A stretch of DNA of 64,000 nt, taken from positions 4,033,501 through 4,097,500 of the forward strand of contig CP000699.1 in assembly GCA_000016765.1 (NCBI GenBank), read 5' to 3'. Origin of the DNA: Rhizorhabdus wittichii RW1. GTDB taxonomy: Bacteria > Pseudomonadota > Alphaproteobacteria > Sphingomonadales > Sphingomonadaceae. The notes below the pieces were generated by a model. That model saw nothing but the letters and a program-made list of their open reading frames with translations. It was not told the origin of the DNA and did no database searches. This document shows, in pieces, positions 32,346 through 41,422 of the stretch. Position numbers and translations under genes: made by a program. The stretch's first letter is position 1, and each line of letters begins with the position of its first letter.

Positions 32346-32669
32346 TCATCTTCTCGCTTCAGTTTACGCTGGTTCCTGATCAATGGATCGATTCGAGGCC
32401 AATGGCAGAGCTCAAATCACCGCCGCACTGCCCGCTGGTGCATATTGCATTCTAGGCGTTGATCGAGGTGGGAACATTACTGTGATTCAGGCTCGGCCAC
32501 GCTCACAATATGAATCAGGAGCCGGGCCAACAACGCAGCTCAACCAACCACGGGTCATCTTCCATACATTGCGAACAATGACTGTCTCCATTCCGGCACT
32601 TCCCATCTTGCAACCGCTACACATCGCAGATAGATAGTAATAGATTACTCTCTTTAGAAAGCGCAAGCA
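32346..32669. other. Intergenic region between the LysR and TetR genes
   Basis: About 320 bases of lower GC than the flanks. An 84-codon open frame at 32383-32637 has no recognised domain and no good ribosome site, so I see no gene. The region separates the conjugation module from the exporter operon and may be a junction between element core and cargo. It holds the divergent promoters and the TetR operator. Confidence 0.55.
32636..32649 (+). promoter_or_regulatory. Candidate TetR operator
   Basis: AGTAATAGATTACT is an inverted repeat with 6-bp arms, 20 bases before the TetR start codon in AT-rich sequence. Position and symmetry fit an autoregulatory operator. Confidence 0.6.
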
Positions 32670-33278
32670 ATGAGTGACCGCTCCAAGTATCTTCCAGCGG
32701 ACGAACGTCGAGCGGCAACCGTGGAGGCGGTGGTCGACCTGGCTGCAGAACAAAACCCAAGTGACATCACAACGACGGCCATCGCGCAGCGAATGGGGCT
32801 GACCCAGGGGGCGCTGTTCCGTCATTTCCCGACCAAAGACGCCATCCTGGAGGCGGTGATGTCCTGGGTGACCGACCGTTTACTCGCCCGCGTCGACAAG
32901 GCCGCGGAAGGGGCCGCGTCTCCGAAGGCCGCCCTTGAAGCGGTCTTCATGACACATATCGATTTCGTGTCTGACCACCCGGGCGTGCCACGAATGCTTT
33001 TCGGGGAGTTGCAGCGGCCGGGTGAGACTCTTCCCAAGCGCATGGCCCAGACGCTGATCCGGCACTATGGAGAGCGGCTTCGTGGCTTGCTCGAGGCGGG
33101 AAAGGTGCGAGGCGAGTTGCGTGCCGACCTCGATCCGGATGCCGCCACCACCCTGTTTATCGGCACGATCCAGGGGCTCGTCATGCAATCGATGCTGGCG
33201 GGCGATGTAACCCATATTCGTCGCGATGCTCCCGGCGTGTTCGCTATATATCTGCGCGGAATCGGAGCAGTGCAATGA
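32670..33278 (+). CDS. TetR-family repressor (CecR-like)
   Basis: A 202-residue regulator. The HTH lies at residues 25-60 (NPSDITTTAIAQRMGLTQGALFRHFPTKDAILEAVMSWV). The C-terminal ligand domain has LFGELQRPGET, typical of the CecR/YbiH group. It is the first gene of a six-gene operon with the order of E. coli cecR-ybhG-ybhF-ybhS-ybhR, and overlaps the adaptor gene by 4 bases. It probably represses the operon through the palindrome at 32636. Confidence 0.88.
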   Translation: MSDRSKYLPADERRAATVEAVVDLAAEQNPSDITTTAIAQRMGLTQGALFRHFPTKDAILEAVMSWVTDRLLARVDKAAEGAASPKAALEAVFMTHIDFVSDHPGVPRMLFGELQRPGETLPKRMAQTLIRHYGERLRGLLEAGKVRGELRADLDPDAATTLFIGTIQGLVMQSMLAGDVTHIRRDAPGVFAIYLRGIGAVQ

Positions 33279-34306
33279 AGCGCATCCGCCTGCCCGGCAT
33301 TCCCAAGCGGGTCTTTATTATTGTCGCTGTCGTCGCAATAATCGGGATCGGATGGGTCTGGATGCAGCGTGGCAGCCATGACGACGAGGCTCTGCGCCTC
33401 TATGGCAATGTCGACATTCGCGAGGTTCAACTCGCCTTCCGGCAACCCGGTCGTGTTGCGCAGATGCACTTCGATGAAGGAGATCACGTCGAAGCGGGTG
33501 CGCGCATGGCTGTCCTCGACGCGCAGCCGTTCGAGGAAGGTGTGGCTGCGGCCGATGCGTCCGTGGGTGTTGCTCAGGCGGACCTCGACAAATTGCTCCG
33601 CGGCCTGCGCCCTCAGGAGATCGTCCAGGCGCGCGAGGCACTCAATCAGGCTTCGGCTGTCGCCAGAGATGCGGAGCGCAATTTCAATCGTCAGAGCCAA
33701 TTGCTCGCCTCAGGCGCCGCCAGTCAAAAGACGGTCGATGCCGCCCGCACCGCGCGCGACCAAGCCGTCGCCGGCGCCAATGCGGCCCGGGCCGCCTATT
33801 CACAAGCCACAGAAGGCTTCCGCAAGGAAGATGTCGCAGCGGGGCAGGCCCGCCTCGCCGCCGCACAAGCGGCACGGGCGCAAGCCGCCACTGCGCTTGC
33901 CGATACAGTGCTGCTTGCGCCGCGCACCGGCACCGTGATTGCCCGCGTGCGCGAACCCGGCAGCATGGTTGTTAGCCAGACCCCGATCTACAGCGTGAGC
34001 CTTGATGCGCCGGTTTATGTGCGTGCCTATATCGGAGAACCGGATCTGGGGCGCATCGCGCCCGGGATGCGGGTTCGCGTCCATAGCGACTCGTCCGACA
34101 AGGTTTATCAAGGCCAGATCGGGTTTATTTCACCGCGCGCCGAGTTCACGCCAAAAACGGTAGAGACCACGGATCTGCGCACGGATTTGGTCTATCGCCT
34201 GCGGATCGTGGTCACCAATGCGGATGCCGCGCTGCGCCAGGGCATGCCGGTGACCATCGACGTCGATGCCGGGCCAGCATCCAGCGCGCAGGCCAAAGGC
34301 CGCTGA
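33275..34306 (+). CDS. HlyD-family membrane fusion protein (YbhG-like)
   Basis: A 343-residue periplasmic adaptor with one N-terminal membrane anchor (residues 11-29). A lipoyl half-motif (GRVAQMHFDEGDHVEAGARMAVLD) precedes a long helical hairpin rich in Ala/Gln/Arg, then the second half (ADTVLLAPRTGTVIARVREPGSMV) and a beta-barrel domain. It links the ABC exporter in the inner membrane to the outer-membrane factor at 38386. Confidence 0.9.
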   Translation: MKRIRLPGIPKRVFIIVAVVAIIGIGWVWMQRGSHDDEALRLYGNVDIREVQLAFRQPGRVAQMHFDEGDHVEAGARMAVLDAQPFEEGVAAADASVGVAQADLDKLLRGLRPQEIVQAREALNQASAVARDAERNFNRQSQLLASGAASQKTVDAARTARDQAVAGANAARAAYSQATEGFRKEDVAAGQARLAAAQAARAQAATALADTVLLAPRTGTVIARVREPGSMVVSQTPIYSVSLDAPVYVRAYIGEPDLGRIAPGMRVRVHSDSSDKVYQGQIGFISPRAEFTPKTVETTDLRTDLVYRLRIVVTNADAALRQGMPVTIDVDAGPASSAQAKGR

Positions 34307-34307
34307 C

Positions 34308-36092
34308 ATGGCGTCCGGTAGCGCAGCATCGGACCCGCCACCTGCCCCGCTCGATGAGGTCGCGGTCGTCATCGATGGGGTGAGCAAGCATTTCGGCGGC
34401 GTGCAGGCATTGCAGGATCTGAACGCACAGATCCGGTTTGGCCGCCTGACCGGGCTGGTTGGACCGGACGGTGCGGGCAAGACAACCCTGATGCGTATCC
34501 TGACGGGTCTGCTGGCGCCGAATAGCGGCCGCGCCACGGTGGCGGGCTTTGATGTGGTGGACGACAATGACGCCATCCATGCCGCAACCGGTTACATGCC
34601 GCAGCGCTTTGGTCTCTACGAAGACTTGTCGGTCATGGAGAATATGCGGCTCTATGCGCAGTTGCGCGGCATGGATGCCGACCGAAACGGCGAGTTGTTT
34701 TCCGAATTGCTCGACTTCACGCGTCTTGCCCCCTTTACCGGGCGTCTGGCGGGCAAGCTGTCCGGCGGCATGAAACAGAAACTCGGCCTGGCCTGCGCCT
34801 TGATGGCGCGGCCTGCCGTCCTGCTTCTGGATGAGCCAAGTGTCGGCGTCGATCCCGTCAGCCGTCAGGATCTGTGGCGCATGGTACAGGCGCTGACCGA
34901 CGAGGGCATGGCCGTGGTCTGGTCGACCGCCTATCTCGACGAGGCCGAGCGTTGCGACAGCGTGCTGCTGCTCAACGAAGGGCGGCTTGCCTATGACGGG
35001 TCGCCCGGAGAACTGACCGGGCGCCTTGCCGGCCGCAGCTTTCGTCTGGAACAAGTTGGCGATGAACGTCGGACCGTGCTGGCCGAGGCGCTGGACCTGA
35101 GCAGCGTGGGCGATGGCGTGGTTCAGGGCGCCGGTGTTCGCATCGTGTTGCGCCCCGGCGCGGGAACGGGCCAGATAACCGCTCTTGCCGATCGGATCGC
35201 GGCGCAGCTAAGGGCGGTGCCCGCCCGTTTCGAGGACGCTTTTATCGATCTGCTTGGCGGCGGCCCGGGCGGTACATCGGCTCTCGCCGAGGGGCTCCCG
35301 CCTGTCCAGCTTGAGTCGGACATCGCCGTTTCCTGCCGGGACCTGACCAAGCGCTTCGGCGATTTCACGGCCACCGACAATGTCAGCTTCGAGGTGCGCA
35401 AGGGCGAAATCTTCGGTCTGCTCGGTCCGAACGGTGCTGGCAAATCAACCACCTTCAAGATGCTGTGCGGCCTACTCAAACCTACCAGCGGTGAGGCGCA
35501 TGTGGTGGGGCTTGATCTGCGCCGCGCGACCGGCGCGGTCAAAGGTCAGCTTGGCTATATGGCGCAGAAGTTCTCGCTCTATGGCTTGCTGTCCGTGCGA
35601 CAGAATCTGGAGTTCTCCGCTGGCGTCTATGGTCTGGACGGCGCGACGCAGCGGGCGCGGATCGAGGAAATGATCGAAATCTTCGGCTTGCAGCCCTGGC
35701 TGTCGTCAGCGCCGGACTCTCTGCCGCTCGGATACAAGCAGCGCCTGGCGCTGGCCTGCGCGGTGATGCATCGCCCGCCGGTGCTGTTTCTGGATGAGCC
35801 GACTTCGGGCGTCGATCCGATTACGCGGCGGGAGTTCTGGACCCACATCAACGGCCTTGCCCGCAAGGGCGTGACTGTGATGGTCACCACCCATTTCATG
35901 GACGAGGCGGAATATTGCGACCGGGTAGCGATGCTCTATCGCGCCCGGCTGATCGCGCTGGACACGCCGGACGCTCTCAAACGCGGTGCCGCCAGCGATG
36001 CCCGGCCGGACCCGACCATGGAAGACGCGTTCATTCATCTGGTCGAAGCCGAAGATCTCGCCGATGTCGCCCGTAGCGAGGTCGCCGCATGA
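34308..36092 (+). CDS. Fused double ABC ATPase (YbhF-like)
   Basis: A 594-residue protein made of two ABC nucleotide-binding domains. The first has Walker A GPDGAGKTT (52-60), signature LSGGMKQKL and Walker B LLLDEPSVGVDP. The second has Walker A GPNGAGKST (373-381), Walker B LFLDEPTSGVDP, and a degenerate signature LPLGYKQRL. It starts at ATG 34308, one base after the adaptor stop. It drives export through the two permeases that follow. Confidence 0.92.
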   Translation: MASGSAASDPPPAPLDEVAVVIDGVSKHFGGVQALQDLNAQIRFGRLTGLVGPDGAGKTTLMRILTGLLAPNSGRATVAGFDVVDDNDAIHAATGYMPQRFGLYEDLSVMENMRLYAQLRGMDADRNGELFSELLDFTRLAPFTGRLAGKLSGGMKQKLGLACALMARPAVLLLDEPSVGVDPVSRQDLWRMVQALTDEGMAVVWSTAYLDEAERCDSVLLLNEGRLAYDGSPGELTGRLAGRSFRLEQVGDERRTVLAEALDLSSVGDGVVQGAGVRIVLRPGAGTGQITALADRIAAQLRAVPARFEDAFIDLLGGGPGGTSALAEGLPPVQLESDIAVSCRDLTKRFGDFTATDNVSFEVRKGEIFGLLGPNGAGKSTTFKMLCGLLKPTSGEAHVVGLDLRRATGAVKGQLGYMAQKFSLYGLLSVRQNLEFSAGVYGLDGATQRARIEEMIEIFGLQPWLSSAPDSLPLGYKQRLALACAVMHRPPVLFLDEPTSGVDPITRREFWTHINGLARKGVTVMVTTHFMDEAEYCDRVAMLYRARLIALDTPDALKRGAASDARPDPTMEDAFIHLVEAEDLADVARSEVAA

Positions 36093-37258
36093 ACGACGCG
36101 GATGGATCGCGCCGGGATCGCCGAATGCCGCCGGAGGCCATGCGCCGCTTCGACCCGAAACGCCTTTGGGCGCTGGTGGTCAAGGAGAGCCTGCAGGCGG
36201 TCCGCGATCCGTCCACGCTGCTGATCGCCTTTGTCCTTCCGGTGGTCCTGCTGCTTCTGTTTTCCTATGCGGTGTCACTGGACGTGCGGGCAGTGCGGAT
36301 CGGCGTCGTGCAGGAATCCGAATCTGCCTCGGCGCAGTCACTGGCCGCCGCATTCGCCGGAACCCGTTATCTGGACGTGACTTTCGCCCATGATCGGCGC
36401 GAGGTGTCCGACCGGGTCGTTTCGGGCGAATTGCGCGGATTTGTAGTCATTCCGCAGGATTTCGAGCAGCGCCTGGCCGATCGCGGCGCGCGGCCCCTCG
36501 TCCAGATCATCGCCGATGGCTCGCAGCCCAATACCGCCAACTATGTCACCAACTACGCACAGGGCGTCGTCCAGACTTGGCGGGGCGGCCTTGGTATCGA
36601 GGCATCTCAGGCGGGCGTAACACTGGAGCCGCGATACTGGTTCAACGCCGAACTGGAGAGCCGCCGTTCGCTCGTGCCCGGCGCCATCGCCATCGTCATG
36701 ACCATCATCGGCACCATGTTGACCGCACTGGTGGTAGCGCGCGAGTGGGAGCGCGGCACGATGGAGGCGGTACTCTCCACGCCCGCATCGGTCGCGGAAA
36801 TCCTGATCGGTAAGCTCCTGCCTTATTTCGCGCTCGGGATGCTCGCCACGCTTGGGGCCACGGCGCTGGCGGTCTTTGCGTTCGGCGTGCCGCTGCGCGG
36901 GTCACTGGCCGCACTCCTTTTGCTTTCGGCGACATTCATGGTGCCTGCGCTGGGCCAGGGACTGCTGATCTCCTCCATCACCCGCAATCAGTTTCTGGCC
37001 GCGCAGATTGCCTTGTTCTCGGGCTTTCTGCCCGCATTCATGCTGTCGGGCTTTCTGTATGAGATCGACGCCATGCCGGCGCCGATCCGGGCTATCACCT
37101 GGTTTATCCCGGCGCGCTATTTCGTTTCTTCCTTGAAGACCGTGTTTCTGGCCGGGGACATCTGGGTGGTCTTTGTGCCGAACCTGCTGGCGATGGCTGC
37201 CATCGGCTTTCTGTTTTTCGTCCTGGCAAAACGCGCCACGCGCAAGAATCTGGAGTGA
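36089..37258 (+). CDS. ABC-2 type permease (YbhS-like)
   Basis: A 389-residue permease with one N-terminal transmembrane segment (LLIAFVLPVVLLLLFSYAVSLDV), a large periplasmic domain (residues 60-200) and five C-terminal segments from residue 205. REWERGTMEAVLSTPASVAEILIGKLLPYF is the ABC-2 coupling region. The start overlaps the ATPase stop by 4 bases. Confidence 0.9.
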   Translation: MNDADGSRRDRRMPPEAMRRFDPKRLWALVVKESLQAVRDPSTLLIAFVLPVVLLLLFSYAVSLDVRAVRIGVVQESESASAQSLAAAFAGTRYLDVTFAHDRREVSDRVVSGELRGFVVIPQDFEQRLADRGARPLVQIIADGSQPNTANYVTNYAQGVVQTWRGGLGIEASQAGVTLEPRYWFNAELESRRSLVPGAIAIVMTIIGTMLTALVVAREWERGTMEAVLSTPASVAEILIGKLLPYFALGMLATLGATALAVFAFGVPLRGSLAALLLLSATFMVPALGQGLLISSITRNQFLAAQIALFSGFLPAFMLSGFLYEIDAMPAPIRAITWFIPARYFVSSLKTVFLAGDIWVVFVPNLLAMAAIGFLFFVLAKRATRKNLE

Positions 37259-37264
37259 GGAGCC

Positions 37265-38389
37265 ATGGCGCAACACAATAGCCATTTCGCTTTCACCCGG
37301 CTGCGGGCGCAGTTCATCAAGGAAGTGCTGAGCATCCTGCGCGACCCGCGCAGCCGCATGGTGGTGCTTGTGCCGCCGCTGTTGCAACTGCTGGTGTTCG
37401 CCTTCGCCGCGACGCTGGAAGTGCGCAATGTCGATATCGCCGTTCACAATCAGGATTCGGGGCGCTGGTCCTATGAACTGATCACGCGGCTCGACCGGGC
37501 CGACTTCATTACGCAGGTCTATCGCGTGAACGACAGCCAAGAGCTGCGCGATCTTATCGACCAGGGCAAGGTGATCGCGGCGCTCGATATCCAGCCGGAC
37601 TTTTCGCGCGCAATCGCCACCGGCGACAATGGTCGCGTTCAGATGCTGATCGATGGCCGGCGCAGCAATTCAGGGCAGATCACCGCTTCTTATCTCTCCG
37701 CCATCGCTGCCGAGGTTGGCGCGGAAGCAAACGCCGGCAGTGCGCCCGCATCGGCGGTGGCGGTGCGCAACTGGTTCAATCCCAACCTGACCTACCGCTG
37801 GTTCATCGTGCCCGGCCTCTCCGGTATCCTGGCGTTCTTCAGCGCGCTGCTCATCACCTCGCTGTCGATCGCGCGGGAGCGCGAACTGGGAACATTCGAC
37901 CAGTTGCTGGTGTCACCAACCTCCACGCCGGAAATCATTATATCCAAATCCCTGCCCGCTCTGGTCATCGGCACCATGCTCGGTCTTCTGATGATGGCGG
38001 CCGCTGCGGGTCCGTTCCAGATTCCGTTCAACGGCTCGTTTGGGCTGCTGTTCGTCAGCCTGGTTCTGTTCATCCTGTCGGTGGTGGGCATCGGCCTGAT
38101 GATATCCGCGATCAGCGCGACCCAGCAGCAGGCCATCCTTGGCGCCTTCGCCATCGGCGTGCCATCCGTTCTGATGTCGGGCTTCGCTACCCCGGTCGAG
38201 AATATGCCCACGCTGCTGCAATGGCTGGCTCAGGCGATCCCCCTCACCCATTTTCTGATCATCGTGGAAGGCAGCTTTCTGAAAGCAATGTCGCCCGGCG
38301 ATATTCTTGCGAGCCTTTGGCCATTGGCGCTGATCGCCCTGGTGTCGCTCACCACGGCCACCATCTTCGTTCGAGGACGTCTGCAATGA
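37265..38389 (+). CDS. ABC-2 type permease (YbhR-like)
   Basis: A 374-residue permease homologous in layout to its upstream neighbour: FIKEVLSILRDPRSRMVVLVPPLLQLLVFAFAATL at the N-terminus, a periplasmic domain, then five membrane segments with RERELGTFDQLLVSPTSTPEIIISKSLPA as coupling region. It starts 6 bases after the first permease, with GAGGAG at that junction, and overlaps the outer-membrane factor gene by 4. Confidence 0.9.
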   Translation: MAQHNSHFAFTRLRAQFIKEVLSILRDPRSRMVVLVPPLLQLLVFAFAATLEVRNVDIAVHNQDSGRWSYELITRLDRADFITQVYRVNDSQELRDLIDQGKVIAALDIQPDFSRAIATGDNGRVQMLIDGRRSNSGQITASYLSAIAAEVGAEANAGSAPASAVAVRNWFNPNLTYRWFIVPGLSGILAFFSALLITSLSIARERELGTFDQLLVSPTSTPEIIISKSLPALVIGTMLGLLMMAAAAGPFQIPFNGSFGLLFVSLVLFILSVVGIGLMISAISATQQQAILGAFAIGVPSVLMSGFATPVENMPTLLQWLAQAIPLTHFLIIVEGSFLKAMSPGDILASLWPLALIALVSLTTATIFVRGRLQ

Positions 38390-39843
38390 TATTTCCCCCT
38401 CATCGACAGTTGCGTCTTGCGGTGGTGCTATTCAGCTGCATTTCGTTGACCGCCTGTGTCGTCGGCCCCGACTATCACGCGCCGCCTTCCGTGGACACGG
38501 GCAGCGGCTGGACCCAGGCAGCGGCGGGGGCGTCCGCCCCTGCCGACCTTGTCCGCTGGTGGTCAACGCTGGGCGACCCTGAACTGGAGAGACTGGTCGA
38601 CACTGCACTGGCGCAAAATCTCGATATCCGTCAGGCAGCGGCGCGGATCGATGAAGCGCGCGCTCTGCGCGATCGGGCCGCTGGTCAGCAACTGCCCGCT
38701 GTTTCCGCAGGCGCCAGCGTGAACCGCCGCCGACAAAGCGAGAATGGCCCACTGCCGGTTGGTTCCATTCCCGGACTAGATGCGTCGCAGACAATCTATG
38801 ATGCCGGCTTCGATGCTGCGTGGGAAGTCGACCTGTTTGGCGCCAATCGCCGGGCGCTGGAAGGCGCCAGCGCGCGGTTGCAGGCGACCCAAGCCGAAGC
38901 GCAGGGTGTACGTATGCGGATCGCGGCGGAGGTCGCTCGCACATGGTTCGAGGCGACTGGCGCCGGGGAAGAATTGCTTACGCAGCAGGCGACGGTCGCA
39001 ACGTTGCAACAGACGCTGGACCTCATGCGCAGCCGTGCCGCTCTCGGCGATGTTTCCCGCGCCGATGTGGACGCAGCCTATGAGCGGTGGGCTGCCGCCA
39101 ATGCCATGCTACCGGGCATTGCGGCGCGTCAGCGCGGAGCCGTGCTCGGTCTTGGCGTCCTGCTCGGCGCACCCCCGGAACGGGAACTGAAGCTGCTCGA
39201 TACCGCCGCGCCGGCGCGCGTCCTGCCGGCACTGCCCGTAGGGGAACGCGCCGACATATTGCGTCGCCGCCCCGATGTTCTGGCTGCTGAACGGCGGCTT
39301 GCTGCCAGCACCGCTGATATCGGCGTCGCCACCGCGGAGCTTTTCCCCAAGCTGTCCATTGGTGCCGGCGGCGGCTTCCAGGCGCTCAGTCCGGGCGACT
39401 GGTTCGATTCGTCCAGCACCCGCTACTCCATCCTGCCGCTCATCTCTTGGCGATTGTTCGACGGCGGCCGTGTGCGCGCGGAGATACGTGTCCGGGAGGC
39501 TGCCCAGCGGCAGGCCGCGCTGGGTTATGAGCAGGCCGTGCTGGCGGCACTGGGAGATGCCGAGCGCACCTTGGGCGATTATAATGCAAGCTTGGATACA
39601 TTGACACGTCATCAAGCGGCGCTGGATGCCTCGCGCCGCAGCTTTGATCATGCTGAAGCGCGCTTTGCCGCAGGCGATATCACGCGAATTGAGCTGCTTG
39701 CGGCCCAGCGCCTCCTTCATGAGGCCGAAACCGCAAATCTGCGCGCGCGGACGACAGCCGCTGTGCAGATGGTCGCATTATACAAGGCGATCGGAGGGGG
39801 TTGGAACCTGGCCGATACAGCTTTCGCTGCTCCCGGTTCGTGA
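38386..39843 (+). CDS. Outer-membrane factor lipoprotein (OprM/NodT-like)
   Basis: A 485-residue outer-membrane channel of the NodT family. The lipobox is LTAC (C24), followed by VVGPDYHAPP as in OprM/NodT proteins. The body has the duplicated OEP repeat, for example WWSTLGDPELERLVDTALAQNLDIRQAAARIDEAR and GERADILRRRPDVLAAERRLAASTADIGVATAELFPKLS. It ends the TetR operon and makes the exporter a complete tripartite system; E. coli ybhGFSR lacks its own outer-membrane gene. Confidence 0.92.
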   Translation: MIFPPHRQLRLAVVLFSCISLTACVVGPDYHAPPSVDTGSGWTQAAAGASAPADLVRWWSTLGDPELERLVDTALAQNLDIRQAAARIDEARALRDRAAGQQLPAVSAGASVNRRRQSENGPLPVGSIPGLDASQTIYDAGFDAAWEVDLFGANRRALEGASARLQATQAEAQGVRMRIAAEVARTWFEATGAGEELLTQQATVATLQQTLDLMRSRAALGDVSRADVDAAYERWAAANAMLPGIAARQRGAVLGLGVLLGAPPERELKLLDTAAPARVLPALPVGERADILRRRPDVLAAERRLAASTADIGVATAELFPKLSIGAGGGFQALSPGDWFDSSSTRYSILPLISWRLFDGGRVRAEIRVREAAQRQAALGYEQAVLAALGDAERTLGDYNASLDTLTRHQAALDASRRSFDHAEARFAAGDITRIELLAAQRLLHEAETANLRARTTAAVQMVALYKAIGGGWNLADTAFAAPGS

Positions 39844-39887
39844 TCCTCGGACGTCCGACAACAGAGGGTGAAGCCACCGTGGTTCGA

Positions 39888-41123
39888 TCACTCCCTGTCG
39901 ACCGCCGCCCAGATGCTGTGCGAGTCGATTTCGAGCCTGAGTAGCGCCCGGTTTGCTTCGGAGCGGGCATCGATCTCCATGCGGCGCGCGTCATTGGTCT
40001 GCCGCTGCGCATAAAGGAGATCGGCCAGGTCGATCTGGCCAAGTTGATAGCCGCGAGCCGTCCTTGCGGCGGCATCGCCGGCGCTGCGGGCGGACGCTTC
40101 GGCGTTGGACCAGGCATTGAACCGGGTACGGGCGTTGGAAAGACCAGCATTGGCCATCGCCTCGACGGTGCGTGTCACGGCCGCCAGTTCCATGCGCGCG
40201 GCATTGGCCTCGGCCGAGGCCTGGTCGGCCGCCGCACGGCGATAACCGCCGCCCAGCGAGATCGAGGCGACGACACCCGCCCCTGTTTCCGTACCGCCGC
40301 GCTCGCTGAACAGGCGGACGCCGAAGGAAGGATCGGCGACGCGGTCGGCGCGAACCCGGCGTGCGGTGACGTCCAGCCGTTGCGCCTCCTTATCGGCGGC
40401 ACCGATTTCGTGGCTGCGTTCGATCACCAGATCGCGCATGGCTTCCAGCCCATCGGCAGGCAGCACGGGTATCGCCAGCTCCGGCGGCTCGGGCGGAAGT
40501 GGAATGTCCGGAAAGGTCGCCACAAGCGTAACGCGCGCCTGTTCGCGTGAGGCGAGCGACGAGGCCGCCTGCGCGCGTGCCTGTGCCAGCGCGGCGGCAG
40601 CCTGATCGAGGTCAAGCTGCGCGGCATCCCGCAGCGCCACGCGCCGCGCTACGGCCGCCATCGATGCCTCCAGCCCCCGGACGGTGTCGAGATCGTTGCG
40701 ATAATGGCTCCCGGCGGTCAGCCAGTCATGCCACAGGCCGGACAGGATGAGCGCCGTCTGGTGGCGGACATCCTCCATCTGGTTCTGAGCCACCTCAACG
40801 CCCAGCGCGCCCACCTGACGATCGAGCGCCGCCTTGCCGGGCAGGCGGAAGGGACGGCTGATCGTCGTGTCGAACTCATTGAACCCGCCTTCCCGATCGA
40901 CGGTGCGGCGAACATAGCTGCCGCTGACAGTCACCTCATGCGATCCTCTGCGCAGCATATCGCCTCGTGCCCGCGCTGCCTCGACGCGGGCGGCGGCTGC
41001 GGCAACGCTGGGATGATTGTCCAACGCCTCGTTCACCTTGTCGGCGGGCGGCAGATCGGTGCGCTGTGCCAGGGCTGGCGATGCGGACAGCAGCAGGCCG
41101 CAGGCGAGGAGCATGGCCCGCAT
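39888..41123 (-). CDS. TolC-family outer-membrane protein of the metal efflux operon (CzcC/CusC-like)
   Basis: A 411-residue outer-membrane factor with signal peptide ending at SPALAQ (residue 20) and two OEP repeats. It is the last gene of the minus-strand efflux operon (adaptor, pump, DUF3240, this gene), overlapping DUF3240 by one base. It completes a tripartite heavy-metal RND system. Composition is Ala/Arg-rich with the expected amphipathic helices; it is short for CusC but usual for CzcC-type proteins of sphingomonads. Confidence 0.87.
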   Translation of the reverse strand: MRAMLLACGLLLSASPALAQRTDLPPADKVNEALDNHPSVAAAAARVEAARARGDMLRRGSHEVTVSGSYVRRTVDREGGFNEFDTTISRPFRLPGKAALDRQVGALGVEVAQNQMEDVRHQTALILSGLWHDWLTAGSHYRNDLDTVRGLEASMAAVARRVALRDAAQLDLDQAAAALAQARAQAASSLASREQARVTLVATFPDIPLPPEPPELAIPVLPADGLEAMRDLVIERSHEIGAADKEAQRLDVTARRVRADRVADPSFGVRLFSERGGTETGAGVVASISLGGGYRRAAADQASAEANAARMELAAVTRTVEAMANAGLSNARTRFNAWSNAEASARSAGDAAARTARGYQLGQIDLADLLYAQRQTNDARRMEIDARSEANRALLRLEIDSHSIWAAVDRE

Positions 41124-41422
41124 CAGGCGATCCTTCCATGATCGAGCAGGCAGGTGGTTCGCCAGCGGACCGGCAGGTCACGCCGGGCTTCCTCCACGGC
41201 CTGAAGAAGATCGGGCATCCTGTCCGCGCCGAAGATCAGTTCGAGCGTAGTCCGCTTGAGCTCGCCGGACACTTTCTCCGCCGTTCCGGCATCGCCATAG
41301 TCCTGGCCGCGGACCGATTCCGCGCGGATGTGGATCGGCGCTGGAGACACGGTGCGGATGGCGCCCAGCACCGCTTCGGTATCGCGGACGGCGCAATGGA
41401 GGGTGAACAGAAGGTCAGACAT
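41123..41422 (-). CDS. DUF3240 family protein
   Basis: A 99-residue protein starting at ATG 41422 (MSDLLFTLHCAVRDTEAV), 8 bases inside the end of the pump gene. The pattern and a PII-like size fit DUF3240, which accompanies heavy-metal RND pumps. It has cysteines C10 and C92 (TTCLLDHG). It is cytoplasmic; a metal-sensing or regulatory PII-like role is inference. Confidence 0.8.
   Translation of the reverse strand: MSDLLFTLHCAVRDTEAVLGAIRTVSPAPIHIRAESVRGQDYGDAGTAEKVSGELKRTTLELIFGADRMPDLLQAVEEARRDLPVRWRTTCLLDHGRIA

Noticed and set aside
32383-32637. 84-codon frame between the LysR and TetR genes
   Set aside because: No ribosome site, no domain, and codon use unlike neighbours; the interval is better read as a promoter region.
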